The translations under genes were made by a program, and so were the position numbers. A stretch of 64,000 nt of DNA. Source: Pyrococcus yayanosii CH1 (GTDB lineage Archaea; Methanobacteriota_B; Thermococci; Thermococcales; Thermococcaceae). Below the pieces are notes generated by a model. That model did no database searches, was not told the DNA's origin, and saw only the letters and a list, made by a program, of their open reading frames with translations. Positions 1-7,558 of the stretch are shown piece by piece (position 1 is the stretch's first letter; every line of letters starts with the position of its first letter). Where the stretch lies: positions 186,001-250,000 of the forward strand of contig NC_015680.1 of NCBI RefSeq assembly GCF_000215995.1, written 5' to 3'.

Positions 1-121
1 TAATGGTTTCTCTGCTCGTAACCGTCTGCATCTGGGCTGGGGCAGTCGTGGTGTTTGAACCTATGCACCCGCTCAGAATGACAATGGCCATTAGTAAGCC
101 GACTAGCAGACCTTTTCTCAT
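1..121 (-). CDS. N-terminus of a secreted lipoprotein (cut by window start)
   Basis: Only the first 40 codons are in the window. The start is ATG at 121 behind a strong GGGAGGGG ribosome site. The residues read MRKGLLVGLL, then a hydrophobic stretch, then LSGC: a lipobox with the acylated Cys near residue 18. A Thr/Ala-rich linker follows. In Thermococcales such proteins are mostly substrate-binding subunits of ABC transporters, but nothing in this fragment shows which substrate. It lies downstream of the oxidoreductase genes on the same strand and has its own promoter. Confidence 0.7.
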   Translation of the reverse strand, partial: MRKGLLVGLLMAIVILSGCIGSNTTTAPAQMQTVTSRETI

Positions 122-162
122 CGAGACCCCTCCCTGGATTATTCATCCATTCCTGCAATAAT

Positions 163-176
163 TTAGCTTATAAGCT
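163..176 (-). promoter_or_regulatory. TATA box for the lipoprotein gene
   Basis: On the minus strand the sequence AAAGCTTATAAGC gives a BRE/TATA-like element (CTTATAAG, 167-174). It would start transcription near 145, leaving a leader of about 24 bases with the GGGAGGGG ribosome site. Confidence 0.5.
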
Positions 177-208
177 TTTGGATAAAATCGCCAAGAATAA
201 GGAAGAAT

Positions 209-757
209 TCATAGGGTGCGCTTAGCGAGCTCAAAGCCCTTCCTGAGGGCTCTCAGGTTTATTTCCTCTGTCCCCTTGGGCACGGCGTCCTTGACGGCCT
301 TCTCTATACTTTCCTCGCTTACTATCCCCGTTAGCCCCACGAAGAAACCGAGGGTAAGTATATTCATCGTGAGGCTCAGCCCCGTTGTCTTCTCGGCTAT
401 CTCCGTGAGGGGGAGGGCGTAAATCTTCTTACTCTTCTCCATCCCCGCGTCCCTGCGAGGCACAAGGTCACTCTCAACTATAACGAGACCGTCGTCCTTG
501 ACGAGGGAGAGATACTTATCGTAGGCCTGCTGACTGAGGAGTATTGCGTAGTCTGGGGCGATGACCTTAGGGTAGTCTATGGGCTCGTCGCTGATTACAA
601 CTTCAGCCCTGCTCGCCCCTCCCCTTGACTCTGGACCGTAAGCTTGAGTCTGAACAGCGTAGAGGCCCTCATAAACGGTGGCGGCCTTTCCCAGTATGAC
701 GCTCGCCAGTATAACGCCCTGGCCGCCGAAGCCGCCAATAAGAATTTCCTTCCTCAT
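209..757 (-). CDS. 2-oxoacid:ferredoxin oxidoreductase, gamma subunit (second set)
   Basis: Gamma subunit of a CoA-dependent 2-oxoacid:ferredoxin oxidoreductase, about 182 residues, the usual length. The N-terminus MRKEILIGGFGGQGVILAS carries the family GGxGGQG motif. I chose ATG at 757 because it overlaps the beta stop as ATGA with GGGTGGGAG just upstream; a GTG at 766 would add three residues. Last gene of the alpha-beta-gamma triad 2753-209. The orthologous set in Pyrococcus furiosus is often called XOR, and its substrate is not fixed by sequence. Confidence 0.9.
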   Translation of the reverse strand: MRKEILIGGFGGQGVILASVILGKAATVYEGLYAVQTQAYGPESRGGASRAEVVISDEPIDYPKVIAPDYAILLSQQAYDKYLSLVKDDGLVIVESDLVPRRDAGMEKSKKIYALPLTEIAEKTTGLSLTMNILTLGFFVGLTGIVSEESIEKAVKDAVPKGTEEINLRALRKGFELAKRTL

Positions 758-1599
758 TTCTCCCACCCCATAATTCTCTTGGCCCGCTTCTTGTATTCCT
801 CATATTCTCTCACGAGGCCAGGTCTATCGCGGTCAACGAACTCACCGATAACTATCTTGCCCTCAAGTTCTTCTGGACTCATATTCTTCGCCTTGCTTAT
901 GGGCACGGTTATCTTCTGGTACCAACGGATGAGCTCGGGGGAGGTCTTCATCCTGTTCCTCCTTCCGAAGCTTACCGGGCATGGTGAGAGGAACTCGACA
1001 AGTGAGAACCCTTCCTTCTGGAGGGCCTTCTTGATGCTGTTGATTCCTTGGACGTAGTTGAAAACCGTCCATCTCGCCACGTAGTTGGCCCCAGCCGCGA
1101 CTGCCAATTCAGCTATGTCAAAGGGGTTCTCGAACTGGCCATAGGGAGCTGTGGTTCCTCTCAATCCTTTCGGCGTGGTTGGGGCAACCTGACCACCGGT
1201 CATCCCGTAGGTGAAGTTGTTGATGAGGATAACGGTTATGTCAAGGTTCCTCCTTATGGCATGGATGAAGTGGTTACCCCCTATCGCCGCGGCGTCGCCG
1301 TCGCCCATGAATGCTATTATCTTGAGCTTCGGGTTGGCAAGCTTTATTCCTGTGGCAAACGCCAGAGCCCTCCCGTGGGTTGTGTGCAGGCCGTCGAAAT
1401 TGACAAAACCCGGAACGCGGGAGGAACAGCCTATACCGCTGACCCAGACGATCTCGTCCGGATTTAGGCCGAGCTCGTCTATCGCCCTAAGCGTGAACTG
1501 CAGAACGGTGCCTATCCCACATCCCGGGCAAAATATCGTGGGAAGCATGTCCTTTCTGAGATATCTATCCCTAATCTCGTAGGCCGAGACGAGTCTCAC
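754..1599 (-). CDS. 2-oxoacid:ferredoxin oxidoreductase, beta subunit (TPP-binding, second set)
   Basis: Beta subunit of 281 residues that binds thiamine pyrophosphate. Visible motifs: CPGCG at 24-28, and GDGDAAAIGG from residue 99 followed by NN at 127-128, the TPP/Mg2+ signature. The start is GTG at 1599, overlapping the alpha stop by four bases (GTGA). A fourth conserved Cys lies in SGIGCSS near residue 58; in the family these Cys ligate a 4Fe-4S cluster. It catalyses decarboxylation of the 2-oxoacid bound with the alpha subunit and passes electrons to ferredoxin. Confidence 0.93.
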   Translation of the reverse strand: MRLVSAYEIRDRYLRKDMLPTIFCPGCGIGTVLQFTLRAIDELGLNPDEIVWVSGIGCSSRVPGFVNFDGLHTTHGRALAFATGIKLANPKLKIIAFMGDGDAAAIGGNHFIHAIRRNLDITVILINNFTYGMTGGQVAPTTPKGLRGTTAPYGQFENPFDIAELAVAAGANYVARWTVFNYVQGINSIKKALQKEGFSLVEFLSPCPVSFGRRNRMKTSPELIRWYQKITVPISKAKNMSPEELEGKIVIGEFVDRDRPGLVREYEEYKKRAKRIMGWEK

Positions 1600-2753
1600 A
1601 TCAGGTCACCCCTGATGGGGCGGATTATGTCAATAGGAGCGTGAACCTCTCCACCTATCTTGCTTATCAGCTTGACATCGGCCTTTCCGTTTGCTCCTTC
1701 GCGAACGAGGTGGTAGAGCTGACCGAGGTTCATCTCTGGCACGTATATCCTCTTGACTCTCTCCGCTATCCTCTCGATGAGCTCGAAGTCAAAGGGCCAG
1801 AGGACGTTCAGCTTGAGGAGACCAGCCTTGATACCTTCAGCGCGGAGCATCTTCACGGCCCTTATGGCAGAGCGGGCCACTATGCCGTGAGCCACTATCG
1901 CTATCTCGGCATCTTCGAGCTCGAAGGTCTGGTAGTCAATTATGTCCTCTTTGTTCTTCTCGATCTTTTCGACTATCCTCCTGATGAGCCTCTCGTGGAT
2001 CTCTGGCTCGACGGTTCTTGGTCTTCCACGTTCGTCGTGGGTAAGTCCCGTGACGTAGGTTCTGTATCCCTTGCCAAATATCGGCATCGGTGGAACTCCA
2101 TCGCCATGCGGGTCGCCGAACGGTAACTTCGCCTCCTCTTCGTTGGCCGGGAGCTTCCTCTCGACTAGCTCTATCTCGTCAGGTCTCGGAATGTAAACGC
2201 GTTCCCTCATGTGTCCAACCTCGGCGTCGGTTAGAAGGATGACTGGCGTCCTGTACTTCTCCGAGAGGTTGAATGCCCTTATCGTGAAGTCGAAGGCCTC
2301 CTGGACGGTCGCGGGACTGAGGACTATCAAGCTGTGATCCCCGTGCGTTCCCCATATAGCCTGCATGACGTCTCCTTGGGCCGGGAGGGTGGGCTGACCG
2401 GTTGAAGGGCCACTCCTTTGGACGTCCACAATGACTATCGGTGTTTCGGTCATAACAGCATAGCCTATGTTCTCTTGCATCAGTGAGAAGCCCGGGCCGG
2501 ATGTGGCGGTCATGGCCTTTACGCCGGCCCAGGAAGCACCTATAATGGCGGCGATGCTCGCGATCTCATCCTCCATCTGTATTACCACGCCATCCACGAG
2601 GGGCATGTAAAGGGCCATCGCCTCGAAGATCTCGCTCGCGGGTGTTATCGGATAGCCTGCGTAGAAGCGGCAACCCGCCAGAATGGCCGCCCTCGCTATG
2701 GCCTCATCTCCCTGAATGAAGTCTGCTTGACCGATGGGGAACGGGTATCTCAT
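1596..2753 (-). CDS. 2-oxoacid:ferredoxin oxidoreductase, alpha subunit (second set)
   Basis: Alpha subunit of 385 residues with the pyrimidine-binding fold of the PFOR/KGOR family. Shared motifs with the paralog at 4172-5362 include GYPITPASEI near residue 35, MEDEIASIAAIIGASWAG, TATSGPGFSLMQENIGYA and VDVQRSGPSTGQPT. Start ATG at 2753 follows GGGGTGGTTAC. The 46-base gap from the first set suggests cotranscription. No delta (ferredoxin-like) subunit belongs to this set, so it may share the one at 5365-5634 or use free ferredoxin through the beta cluster alone. Confidence 0.93.
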   Translation of the reverse strand: MRYPFPIGQADFIQGDEAIARAAILAGCRFYAGYPITPASEIFEAMALYMPLVDGVVIQMEDEIASIAAIIGASWAGVKAMTATSGPGFSLMQENIGYAVMTETPIVIVDVQRSGPSTGQPTLPAQGDVMQAIWGTHGDHSLIVLSPATVQEAFDFTIRAFNLSEKYRTPVILLTDAEVGHMRERVYIPRPDEIELVERKLPANEEEAKLPFGDPHGDGVPPMPIFGKGYRTYVTGLTHDERGRPRTVEPEIHERLIRRIVEKIEKNKEDIIDYQTFELEDAEIAIVAHGIVARSAIRAVKMLRAEGIKAGLLKLNVLWPFDFELIERIAERVKRIYVPEMNLGQLYHLVREGANGKADVKLISKIGGEVHAPIDIIRPIRGDLM

Positions 2754-2799
2754 GTAACCACCCCGCCCGGAATTCTAACGACAAGCTCGTGGAAATCCC

Positions 2800-3324
2800 T
2801 CATCCCTTCAGCCCCTCCTCGTAACCGATGTTAAAGGCCTTTAGGTTGACCTCCTCAGTTCCCTTCGGGACCCGCCTCCTTATCGCCTCCTCGACGCTCT
2901 CCTTATTCACGACACCCGTCTTGGCGACGAGATAGCCAAGGGCGACCATGTTAACCGTCAGGGCAAGACCTGTTGTCTCTTCAGCTAGGCGCGTAAAGGG
3001 GGCGCCGACGTAGTCTCTATCAGGCTTTACGAGGTCGGTGTCAATTATGAGCAGGCCGTCCTCCTTGAGCGAGTCCTTAACCGTGTCGTAGCCGAGTTGG
3101 TGAAGGGCAACAAGGACGTCGGCCTTCGTTACCATGAGGTCGTAGATGGGGCCCTTTGAGACTATCACGTCCGCTATTGAGTGGCCGCCCCTGCTGGCCG
3201 AGCTGTAGTCCTGCGTCTGAATAACGTTTAGCCCCTCTATAGCTGCAGCCTCGCCGAGGATGACACCGGCAAGGACAACACCCTGCCCACCTATGCCCGC
3301 AAACCTAATCTGCATGGCCTTCAC
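2800..3324 (-). CDS. korC: 2-oxoglutarate:ferredoxin oxidoreductase, gamma subunit
   Basis: Gamma subunit of about 174 residues with the GIGGQGVVLAG motif near residue 11. GTG at 3324 overlaps the beta stop (GTGA); ATG at 3315 is a second candidate with GGGGGA nine bases upstream. The gene closes the delta-alpha-beta-gamma cluster, whose order matches the KGOR operon of P. furiosus. KGOR makes succinyl-CoA from 2-oxoglutarate with ferredoxin as acceptor, mainly in glutamate and amino-acid catabolism. Confidence 0.88.
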   Translation of the reverse strand: MKAMQIRFAGIGGQGVVLAGVILGEAAAIEGLNVIQTQDYSSASRGGHSIADVIVSKGPIYDLMVTKADVLVALHQLGYDTVKDSLKEDGLLIIDTDLVKPDRDYVGAPFTRLAEETTGLALTVNMVALGYLVAKTGVVNKESVEEAIRRRVPKGTEEVNLKAFNIGYEEGLKG

Positions 3325-4172
3325 TCCCCCTTAAGGCCAAAGCTCTCTTGAACTTCATCTATCAGCTTGTTCAGCTCATCCACGAACTCTGGCCTTTCTC
3401 TGTTCACGAACTCACCGATGATGAACTTACCCTCAAGTTCTTCTGGACTCATATTCTTCGCCTTGCTTATGGGGATGGCATTCTTCAAGAACCAGCGGAG
3501 CATCTCCGCAGGTTCCTTCATCCTGTTCCTCCTTCCGTACTGGACCGGACACTGAGAGATTACCTCAACGAGCGAGAAACCCTTGACGGTTAGGGCCTTT
3601 TTGATGCTCTCGATAAGCTGGTAGACGTGGGCGGTGGTCCATCTTGCCACATAGGATGCGCCGGCGGCGACCATCTCGGCTATATTGAGGGGATGTTCAA
3701 CGTTCCTGTACGGCGTTGTGGTGGTTTTGGCCCCGAAGGGCGTGGTTGGGGCAACCTGACCGCCGGTCATTCCATAGATGAAGTTGTTGACGAGGATGAC
3801 GGTAATATCTATGTTCCTCCTCGCGGCGTGGATGAGGTGGTTGCCGCCTATGCTCGCTAAATCTCCGTCCCCACTTATGACAACTACCTTCTTGTCGGGA
3901 AGGCCAACCTTGACGCCGGTAGCGAAGGCTATCGCCCTTCCGTGCGTCGTATGGAGGGTATCCGCCAAGAAGTACGGCGAGGCGATCCAGGCAGAACAGC
4001 CGATACCGCTAACGACAACCAAATCCCTCGGGTCAATCTTTAGCTGGTCAATAGCGTTGGCAAAAGCGTTGAGAACCGTTCCACCACCACAGCCCGGGCA
4101 CAAAGCGGTTGGCAGAGCCTCCTTGCGGAGGTACTTGACCATAGGATACTTGGAATAGATTTGCTTCACCAT
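3321..4172 (-). CDS. korB: 2-oxoglutarate:ferredoxin oxidoreductase, beta subunit
   Basis: TPP-binding beta subunit of 283 residues. It shows LCPGCGGGT near 24-32, SGIGCSAW, and SGDGDLASIGGNHLIHAARRN with NN downstream, as in the paralog at 754-1599 (the TGGQVAPTTP segment is identical). ATG at 4172 overlaps the alpha stop by one base (TGATG) behind GGGGTG. It is the catalytic partner of KorA and probably holds one 4Fe-4S cluster. Confidence 0.9.
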   Translation of the reverse strand: MVKQIYSKYPMVKYLRKEALPTALCPGCGGGTVLNAFANAIDQLKIDPRDLVVVSGIGCSAWIASPYFLADTLHTTHGRAIAFATGVKVGLPDKKVVVISGDGDLASIGGNHLIHAARRNIDITVILVNNFIYGMTGGQVAPTTPFGAKTTTTPYRNVEHPLNIAEMVAAGASYVARWTTAHVYQLIESIKKALTVKGFSLVEVISQCPVQYGRRNRMKEPAEMLRWFLKNAIPISKAKNMSPEELEGKFIIGEFVNRERPEFVDELNKLIDEVQESFGLKGE

Positions 4173-5362
4173 CAGGCAACACCCCTTATCTCGCGCAGGA
4201 TTTCCTCAACCGTTAACGGAACGCCCCCTATCTTGTTCACACCTTTGAGAAGAACGTCGTCGTTGATGAAACGTTGCACCTCGAGTATCATCTGGCCGAG
4301 GTTCATTTCTGGTACGATTATGGCACGAACCTGCTTCCCGAGCTGTCTCATCCTCTCGCCCGGGAACGGGTGAACGGTCTTGGGGACAAAAAGACCAACC
4401 TTTATGCCCTCTTCCCTGGCCTTCAGGACGGCCCCGAGTGAGGGCCTCGCGGTAACTCCCCAGCTGACAACGAGTATTTCGGCATCGTCCGTGAAGTGCT
4501 CCTCGTACTTCTCATAAACGTCCCTGTTCTTCTCGATCTTCCTGTGAATCCTCCTCACGAGCCTGTCGTGGACTTCCGGTGTGTATACATCGCGCAGGCC
4601 GTTCTCCTTATGAGTTGAACCAGTTACGTGGGTGAAGTAGCCGTGGCCAAAGAGGGGCATCGGTGGAACTCCATCGCCGTGCGGGTCGCCGAACGGCAAC
4701 TTCGCCTCCTCTTCGTTCCTCGGCAACTTGCGGTAGGCTATCTCGATGTCATCTGGGGCCGGAATTCTTATCTGCTCTCTCATGTGGCCGAGGATTCCAT
4801 CGAAGAGTACGATGACAGGAATCCTCAGCATCTCCGCGATGTTGAAGGCCCTGATGGTCTCCCAGAAGGCATCCTCAACGCTTACCGGGGAGACGGCAAC
4901 TATTGGATGGTCGCCGTGCGTTCCCCACCTCGCCTGGAAGAAATCTCCCTGAGCGCCCTTTGTGGCCTGTCCCGTTGAAGGGCCGCTCCTTTGGACGTCC
5001 ACAATGACTATCGGGGTTTCGGTCATAATAGCATAACCTAGGTTTTCCTGCATGAGGCTGAAACCGGGCCCGCTCGTGGCAGTCATAGCTTTAAGGCCCG
5101 TCCACGAGGCCCCAATAATGGCGGCGATGCTCGCGATCTCATCCTCCATCTGGACGTAATAGCCTCCAAGCTTGGGCAGCTCCCTTGCCATCGTTTCTGC
5201 TATCTCGCTCGACGGCGTTATTGGATAGCCTGCGTAGAAGCGACAGCCGGCGAAGATGGCTCCATAAGCAACAGCTTCATCACCCATCATAAAGTAGTTG
5301 CCCGGCTTGTAGAGCTTTCTCAGAAGCCTTATTTGGTCAGGCTCATCACCCCTTATTATCAT
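4172..5362 (-). CDS. korA: 2-oxoglutarate:ferredoxin oxidoreductase, alpha subunit
   Basis: Alpha subunit of 396 residues. I start it at ATG 5362 (MIIRGDEPDQ), right after the delta stop and behind GGTGGTGAAC. A longer in-frame extension into the delta gene exists but is not needed. Conserved blocks: GYPITPSSEIAETMA, MEDEIASIAAIIGASWTG and TSGPGFSLMQENLGYA. Assignment to KGOR rather than another 2-oxoacid enzyme rests on gene order and on my memory of the P. furiosus locus, so the substrate is an inference. Confidence 0.88.
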   Translation of the reverse strand: MIIRGDEPDQIRLLRKLYKPGNYFMMGDEAVAYGAIFAGCRFYAGYPITPSSEIAETMARELPKLGGYYVQMEDEIASIAAIIGASWTGLKAMTATSGPGFSLMQENLGYAIMTETPIVIVDVQRSGPSTGQATKGAQGDFFQARWGTHGDHPIVAVSPVSVEDAFWETIRAFNIAEMLRIPVIVLFDGILGHMREQIRIPAPDDIEIAYRKLPRNEEEAKLPFGDPHGDGVPPMPLFGHGYFTHVTGSTHKENGLRDVYTPEVHDRLVRRIHRKIEKNRDVYEKYEEHFTDDAEILVVSWGVTARPSLGAVLKAREEGIKVGLFVPKTVHPFPGERMRQLGKQVRAIIVPEMNLGQMILEVQRFINDDVLLKGVNKIGGVPLTVEEILREIRGVA

Positions 5363-5364
5363 GT

Positions 5365-5634
5365 TCACCACCTTACCGCTATGGCAAAGTCCGGACAGAG
5401 CAGCTCGCAGAGCTTGCACTTAACGCATTTTTCGGCGTGGGCCGGCACTGGGTAGTGGACGCCTTTTTCGCTGAGCTCCTTGCTCCACTCGAAGACCTTC
5501 CTGGGGCACATCTCGATGCAGATCCCGCATCCCTTGCAGAGGAATGTGTCAACGTCGATTTCTACGGCCTGAGTCTTCCCTATAACAAGGTATCCCTCCT
5601 TGGAAACGACCGTGACGTTTTCCTTATCCGCCAT
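5365..5634 (-). CDS. korD: 2-oxoglutarate:ferredoxin oxidoreductase, delta subunit (2x[4Fe-4S])
   Basis: A small ferredoxin-like subunit of 89 residues that carries electrons from the TPP site to external ferredoxin. Two CxxCxxCxxxCP motifs are seen: CKGCGICIEMCP and CVKCKLCELLCP. ATG at 5634 is chosen because GGGGG lies six bases upstream and the TATA box predicts a start site near 5656. An upstream GTG at 5658 would have practically no leader. It is the first gene of the seven-gene minus-strand run. Confidence 0.9.
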   Translation of the reverse strand: MADKENVTVVSKEGYLVIGKTQAVEIDVDTFLCKGCGICIEMCPRKVFEWSKELSEKGVHYPVPAHAEKCVKCKLCELLCPDFAIAVRW

Positions 5635-5677
5635 GAGCATCCCCCGCTTAGCCTTCACGACTTTTACTTTTGTAAAT

Positions 5678-5705
5678 CATTTAAGCTTTTCGCAACATGC
5701 GAAAA
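5678..5705 (-). promoter_or_regulatory. kor operon promoter with overlapping palindrome
   Basis: On the minus strand GAAAAGCTTAAATG reads as BRE plus TATA (TATA 5678-5685). The perfect inverted repeat TTTTCGCAACATGCGAAAA (8-bp arms, 3-base centre) occupies 5687-5705 and covers the BRE. That is the position expected for a repressor site. The binding protein is unknown. Confidence 0.6.
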
Positions 5706-5732
5706 AACCTTCACTTTTCTTGACCTTCGCGT

Positions 5733-5752
5733 GCTATTTTGGACAAAATAGC
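5733..5752. repeat. Inverted repeat upstream of the kor promoter
   Basis: GCTATTTTGGACAAAATAGC is a perfect inverted repeat with 8-base arms and a 4-base spacer. It sits 46 bp (centre to centre) from the palindrome on the kor BRE. It could be a second operator. It has no run of T and no adjoining gene end, so a terminator role is unlikely. Confidence 0.6.
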
Positions 5753-5830
5753 GTCAATCGTTCGGAGTTTCCCCAGAAAAGAAGGTATTTGATCCCCTTA
5801 ATTCAACCGACCTTTGATAAATTTAAAGGG

Positions 5831-5882
5831 TCGGCGATAGCTGGTGTCATCACCACTCAGTCCCGAAACCGCTCGTCATCCA
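5831..5882 (-). ncRNA. Predicted C/D box sRNA (rRNA 2'-O-methylation guide)
   Basis: On the minus strand the elements are: C box ATGACGA (5879-5873, one mismatch to RUGAUGA), a 12-base guide, D' box CTGA (5860-5857), a 3-base spacer, C' box GTGATGA (5853-5847, perfect), a second 12-base guide CACCAGCTATCG, and D box CCGA (5834-5831). Both guides have the 12-base spacing typical of archaeal sRNPs. The second guide is complementary to the near-universal 23S rRNA segment AUAGCUGGU, recalled from memory. The TATA palindrome at 5904-5911 would start the RNA at about 5882. Confidence 0.72.
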
Positions 5883-5903
5883 ACAATAACTATTGCCGGA
5901 ACC

Positions 5904-5911
5904 TTTTAAAA
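5904..5911. promoter_or_regulatory. Symmetric TATA box serving the sRNA and the ABC operon
   Basis: TTTTAAAA is palindromic. Read on the plus strand it gives a start near 5935 for the ABC genes (ATG 5943). Read on the minus strand it gives a start near 5882, at the predicted C/D sRNA. Confidence 0.5.
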
Positions 5912-5942
5912 GTGTTAGGGCTACCAAACTTTCGGGGATGTC

Positions 5943-6731
5943 ATGAGGGCCATAGAGGCTGAGAACTTGGAAATCTATTACGGAGAATATAAGGCCATTG
6001 AAGGCCTGACGTTTTACCTCGAGCAAGGAGAGACCCTCCTGCTCCTGGGACCGAATGGAGCTGGCAAGACGACACTCCTCAAGGTTCTTGCGGGGTTTCA
6101 CACAAATTACAGGGGAAAGGTTCTCATATTTGGGAAGAGGCCTGATGAGGCGAGGGAATTCGTTGCGTACGTTCCACAGAGCTTCGCCCTTAACGTTCGT
6201 GTTCCCCTCTCCGCTCTCGAAGTCGTCGCGATGGGGGCTCTCTACAGGTCGGGTTTGGCCCATCTCAACATACCTCCCGATGTTGTAAGGAGAGCCCAAG
6301 AAGTTCTCGAGTTTCTGGGCATTGGGGATGTAGCAAATGAGCCCTTCAGGAACCTGAGCGGGGGCCAGAAGCAAAGGGTCCTCATAGCGAGGGCCCTGAT
6401 ATCAAATCCTCGCATCCTTCTCTTGGACGAGCCCCTCTCTGCCCTCGACCCGAAGGCGAGAATCGACGCAACGGCTATCCTCTCCAAGATAAAGGATGAA
6501 ATGAGCATAACAATGGTGATAACGACCCATGACGTCAACCCTCTCATCGAGATCGGTGATAAGGTCATGCTCATAGACAGGAGGCTCGTGGCCTTTGGTG
6601 GACCTGAGGAGGTACTCAAGGATGAGGTAATCGCGAAAGTCTATGGTTCCGCATCAAAGACGATCAGGGTTGGGGAGAGGCTTTACTGCATAATAGGTGA
6701 CGTCCACATGCCCAGGGAGGTGGCTCCATGA
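5943..6731 (+). CDS. ABC transporter ATP-binding protein, metal (Zn/Mn) type
   Basis: A cytoplasmic ATPase subunit of 262 residues that powers import through the permease encoded next. Motifs: Walker A GPNGAGKT 36-43, Q-loop at PQS 78-80, signature LSGGQ 138-142, Walker B LLLDEP 159-164, and H-loop TTHDVN further on. The pairing with an ABC-3 family permease places it with ZnuC/MntB-type systems. The metal is not shown by sequence. Start ATG at 5943 follows GGGG. No substrate-binding gene is in the operon. Confidence 0.88.
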   Translation: MRAIEAENLEIYYGEYKAIEGLTFYLEQGETLLLLGPNGAGKTTLLKVLAGFHTNYRGKVLIFGKRPDEAREFVAYVPQSFALNVRVPLSALEVVAMGALYRSGLAHLNIPPDVVRRAQEVLEFLGIGDVANEPFRNLSGGQKQRVLIARALISNPRILLLDEPLSALDPKARIDATAILSKIKDEMSITMVITTHDVNPLIEIGDKVMLIDRRLVAFGGPEEVLKDEVIAKVYGSASKTIRVGERLYCIIGDVHMPREVAP

Positions 6732-7558
6732 TACCTGAGTACCTCTTCAGGGCCCTGCTGGCAAGCGTTATGGTTGGGACGCTCCTTGGGATGCTCAGCC
6801 CTCTCATCAACATCAAGGGGGCCGCATTTCTCACTCACGCAACCTTTCACTCGCTTCTCTTCGGTGCCGTGCTGGGGATGATACTTGGCCTCATATTCGG
6901 AAACCTCTCCCTTATCTTCTGGGTCTCTCTACCAATCGCCATAATGGTTGTCATCGCGGTGGCCGAGCTGGAGATGAGAGGGTACTCGGCAGACACGGCC
7001 GTGGGAGCCGTTGCTGGGCTTGTTGCAGGCCTGACGGTCCTCGGCTTTGGCCTCCTCTACAAAGTCATGGCCTCCCGGCCCTACTTTGCCCTATCCGAGA
7101 GTATAGTTACGTACCTGACGGGCGAGATATTCCTCGTGACACTCGAGGACCTCTGGATGCTCGTCCTCGGCGGTATCATAATCTTTGGGCTCATGCTCCT
7201 TTTTTACAGGGACTTTGTGTACCTGAGCTTTGATCCTGAGGGAATGGAGAGCTGCGGAGGACACGTCCGCCTCTACCTCATCCTCCTCTACATCCTTGTT
7301 GGAGCCACAGGAGGCCTCATAGTTAAGACGGTCGGCCTTATAACCCTCCAGGTCGTTGCCGTCCTGCCAGGGGCTATAGCCATGAGCCTCGCGAAAAGCG
7401 TCAGAGAGCTGATGGGGATAAGTCTCGCCATAACCCTTTCGGTTCAGCTCGCCTCCGTCCTCCTTGGCTATGTCCTTGACATGCCCCCGAGCGGTATAGC
7501 GACGATATTCCTTGGCATGCTCTATGGAGGACTCATGGTGAGGAGGCGGCTACAATGA
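6728..7558 (+). CDS. ABC transporter permease, ABC-3 (metal) family
   Basis: Integral membrane permease of 276 residues with about eight hydrophobic segments. The N-terminus MIPEYLFRALLASVMVGTLLG and the segment GGLIVKTVGLITLQVVAVLPGAIA are typical of ABC-3 permeases for zinc, manganese or iron. ATG overlaps the upstream stop by four bases (ATGA), so translation is probably coupled with the ATPase gene. It forms the transmembrane channel of the importer. Confidence 0.88.
   Translation: MIPEYLFRALLASVMVGTLLGMLSPLINIKGAAFLTHATFHSLLFGAVLGMILGLIFGNLSLIFWVSLPIAIMVVIAVAELEMRGYSADTAVGAVAGLVAGLTVLGFGLLYKVMASRPYFALSESIVTYLTGEIFLVTLEDLWMLVLGGIIIFGLMLLFYRDFVYLSFDPEGMESCGGHVRLYLILLYILVGATGGLIVKTVGLITLQVVAVLPGAIAMSLAKSVRELMGISLAITLSVQLASVLLGYVLDMPPSGIATIFLGMLYGGLMVRRRLQ

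Noticed and set aside
863-1072. Long antisense reading frames opposite conserved genes
   Set aside because: They mirror the codon bias of the genes on the other strand and show no motifs or ribosome sites.
5363-5419. Longer KorA start inside korD
   Set aside because: It would overlap korD by 55 bases without a ribosome site, whereas ATG 5362 has GGTGGTGAAC.
5943-7558. Partial lipoprotein at 1-121 as the substrate-binding protein of the metal ABC transporter
   Set aside because: It is 5.8 kb away, on the other strand, with its own promoter, and only 40 residues are visible.
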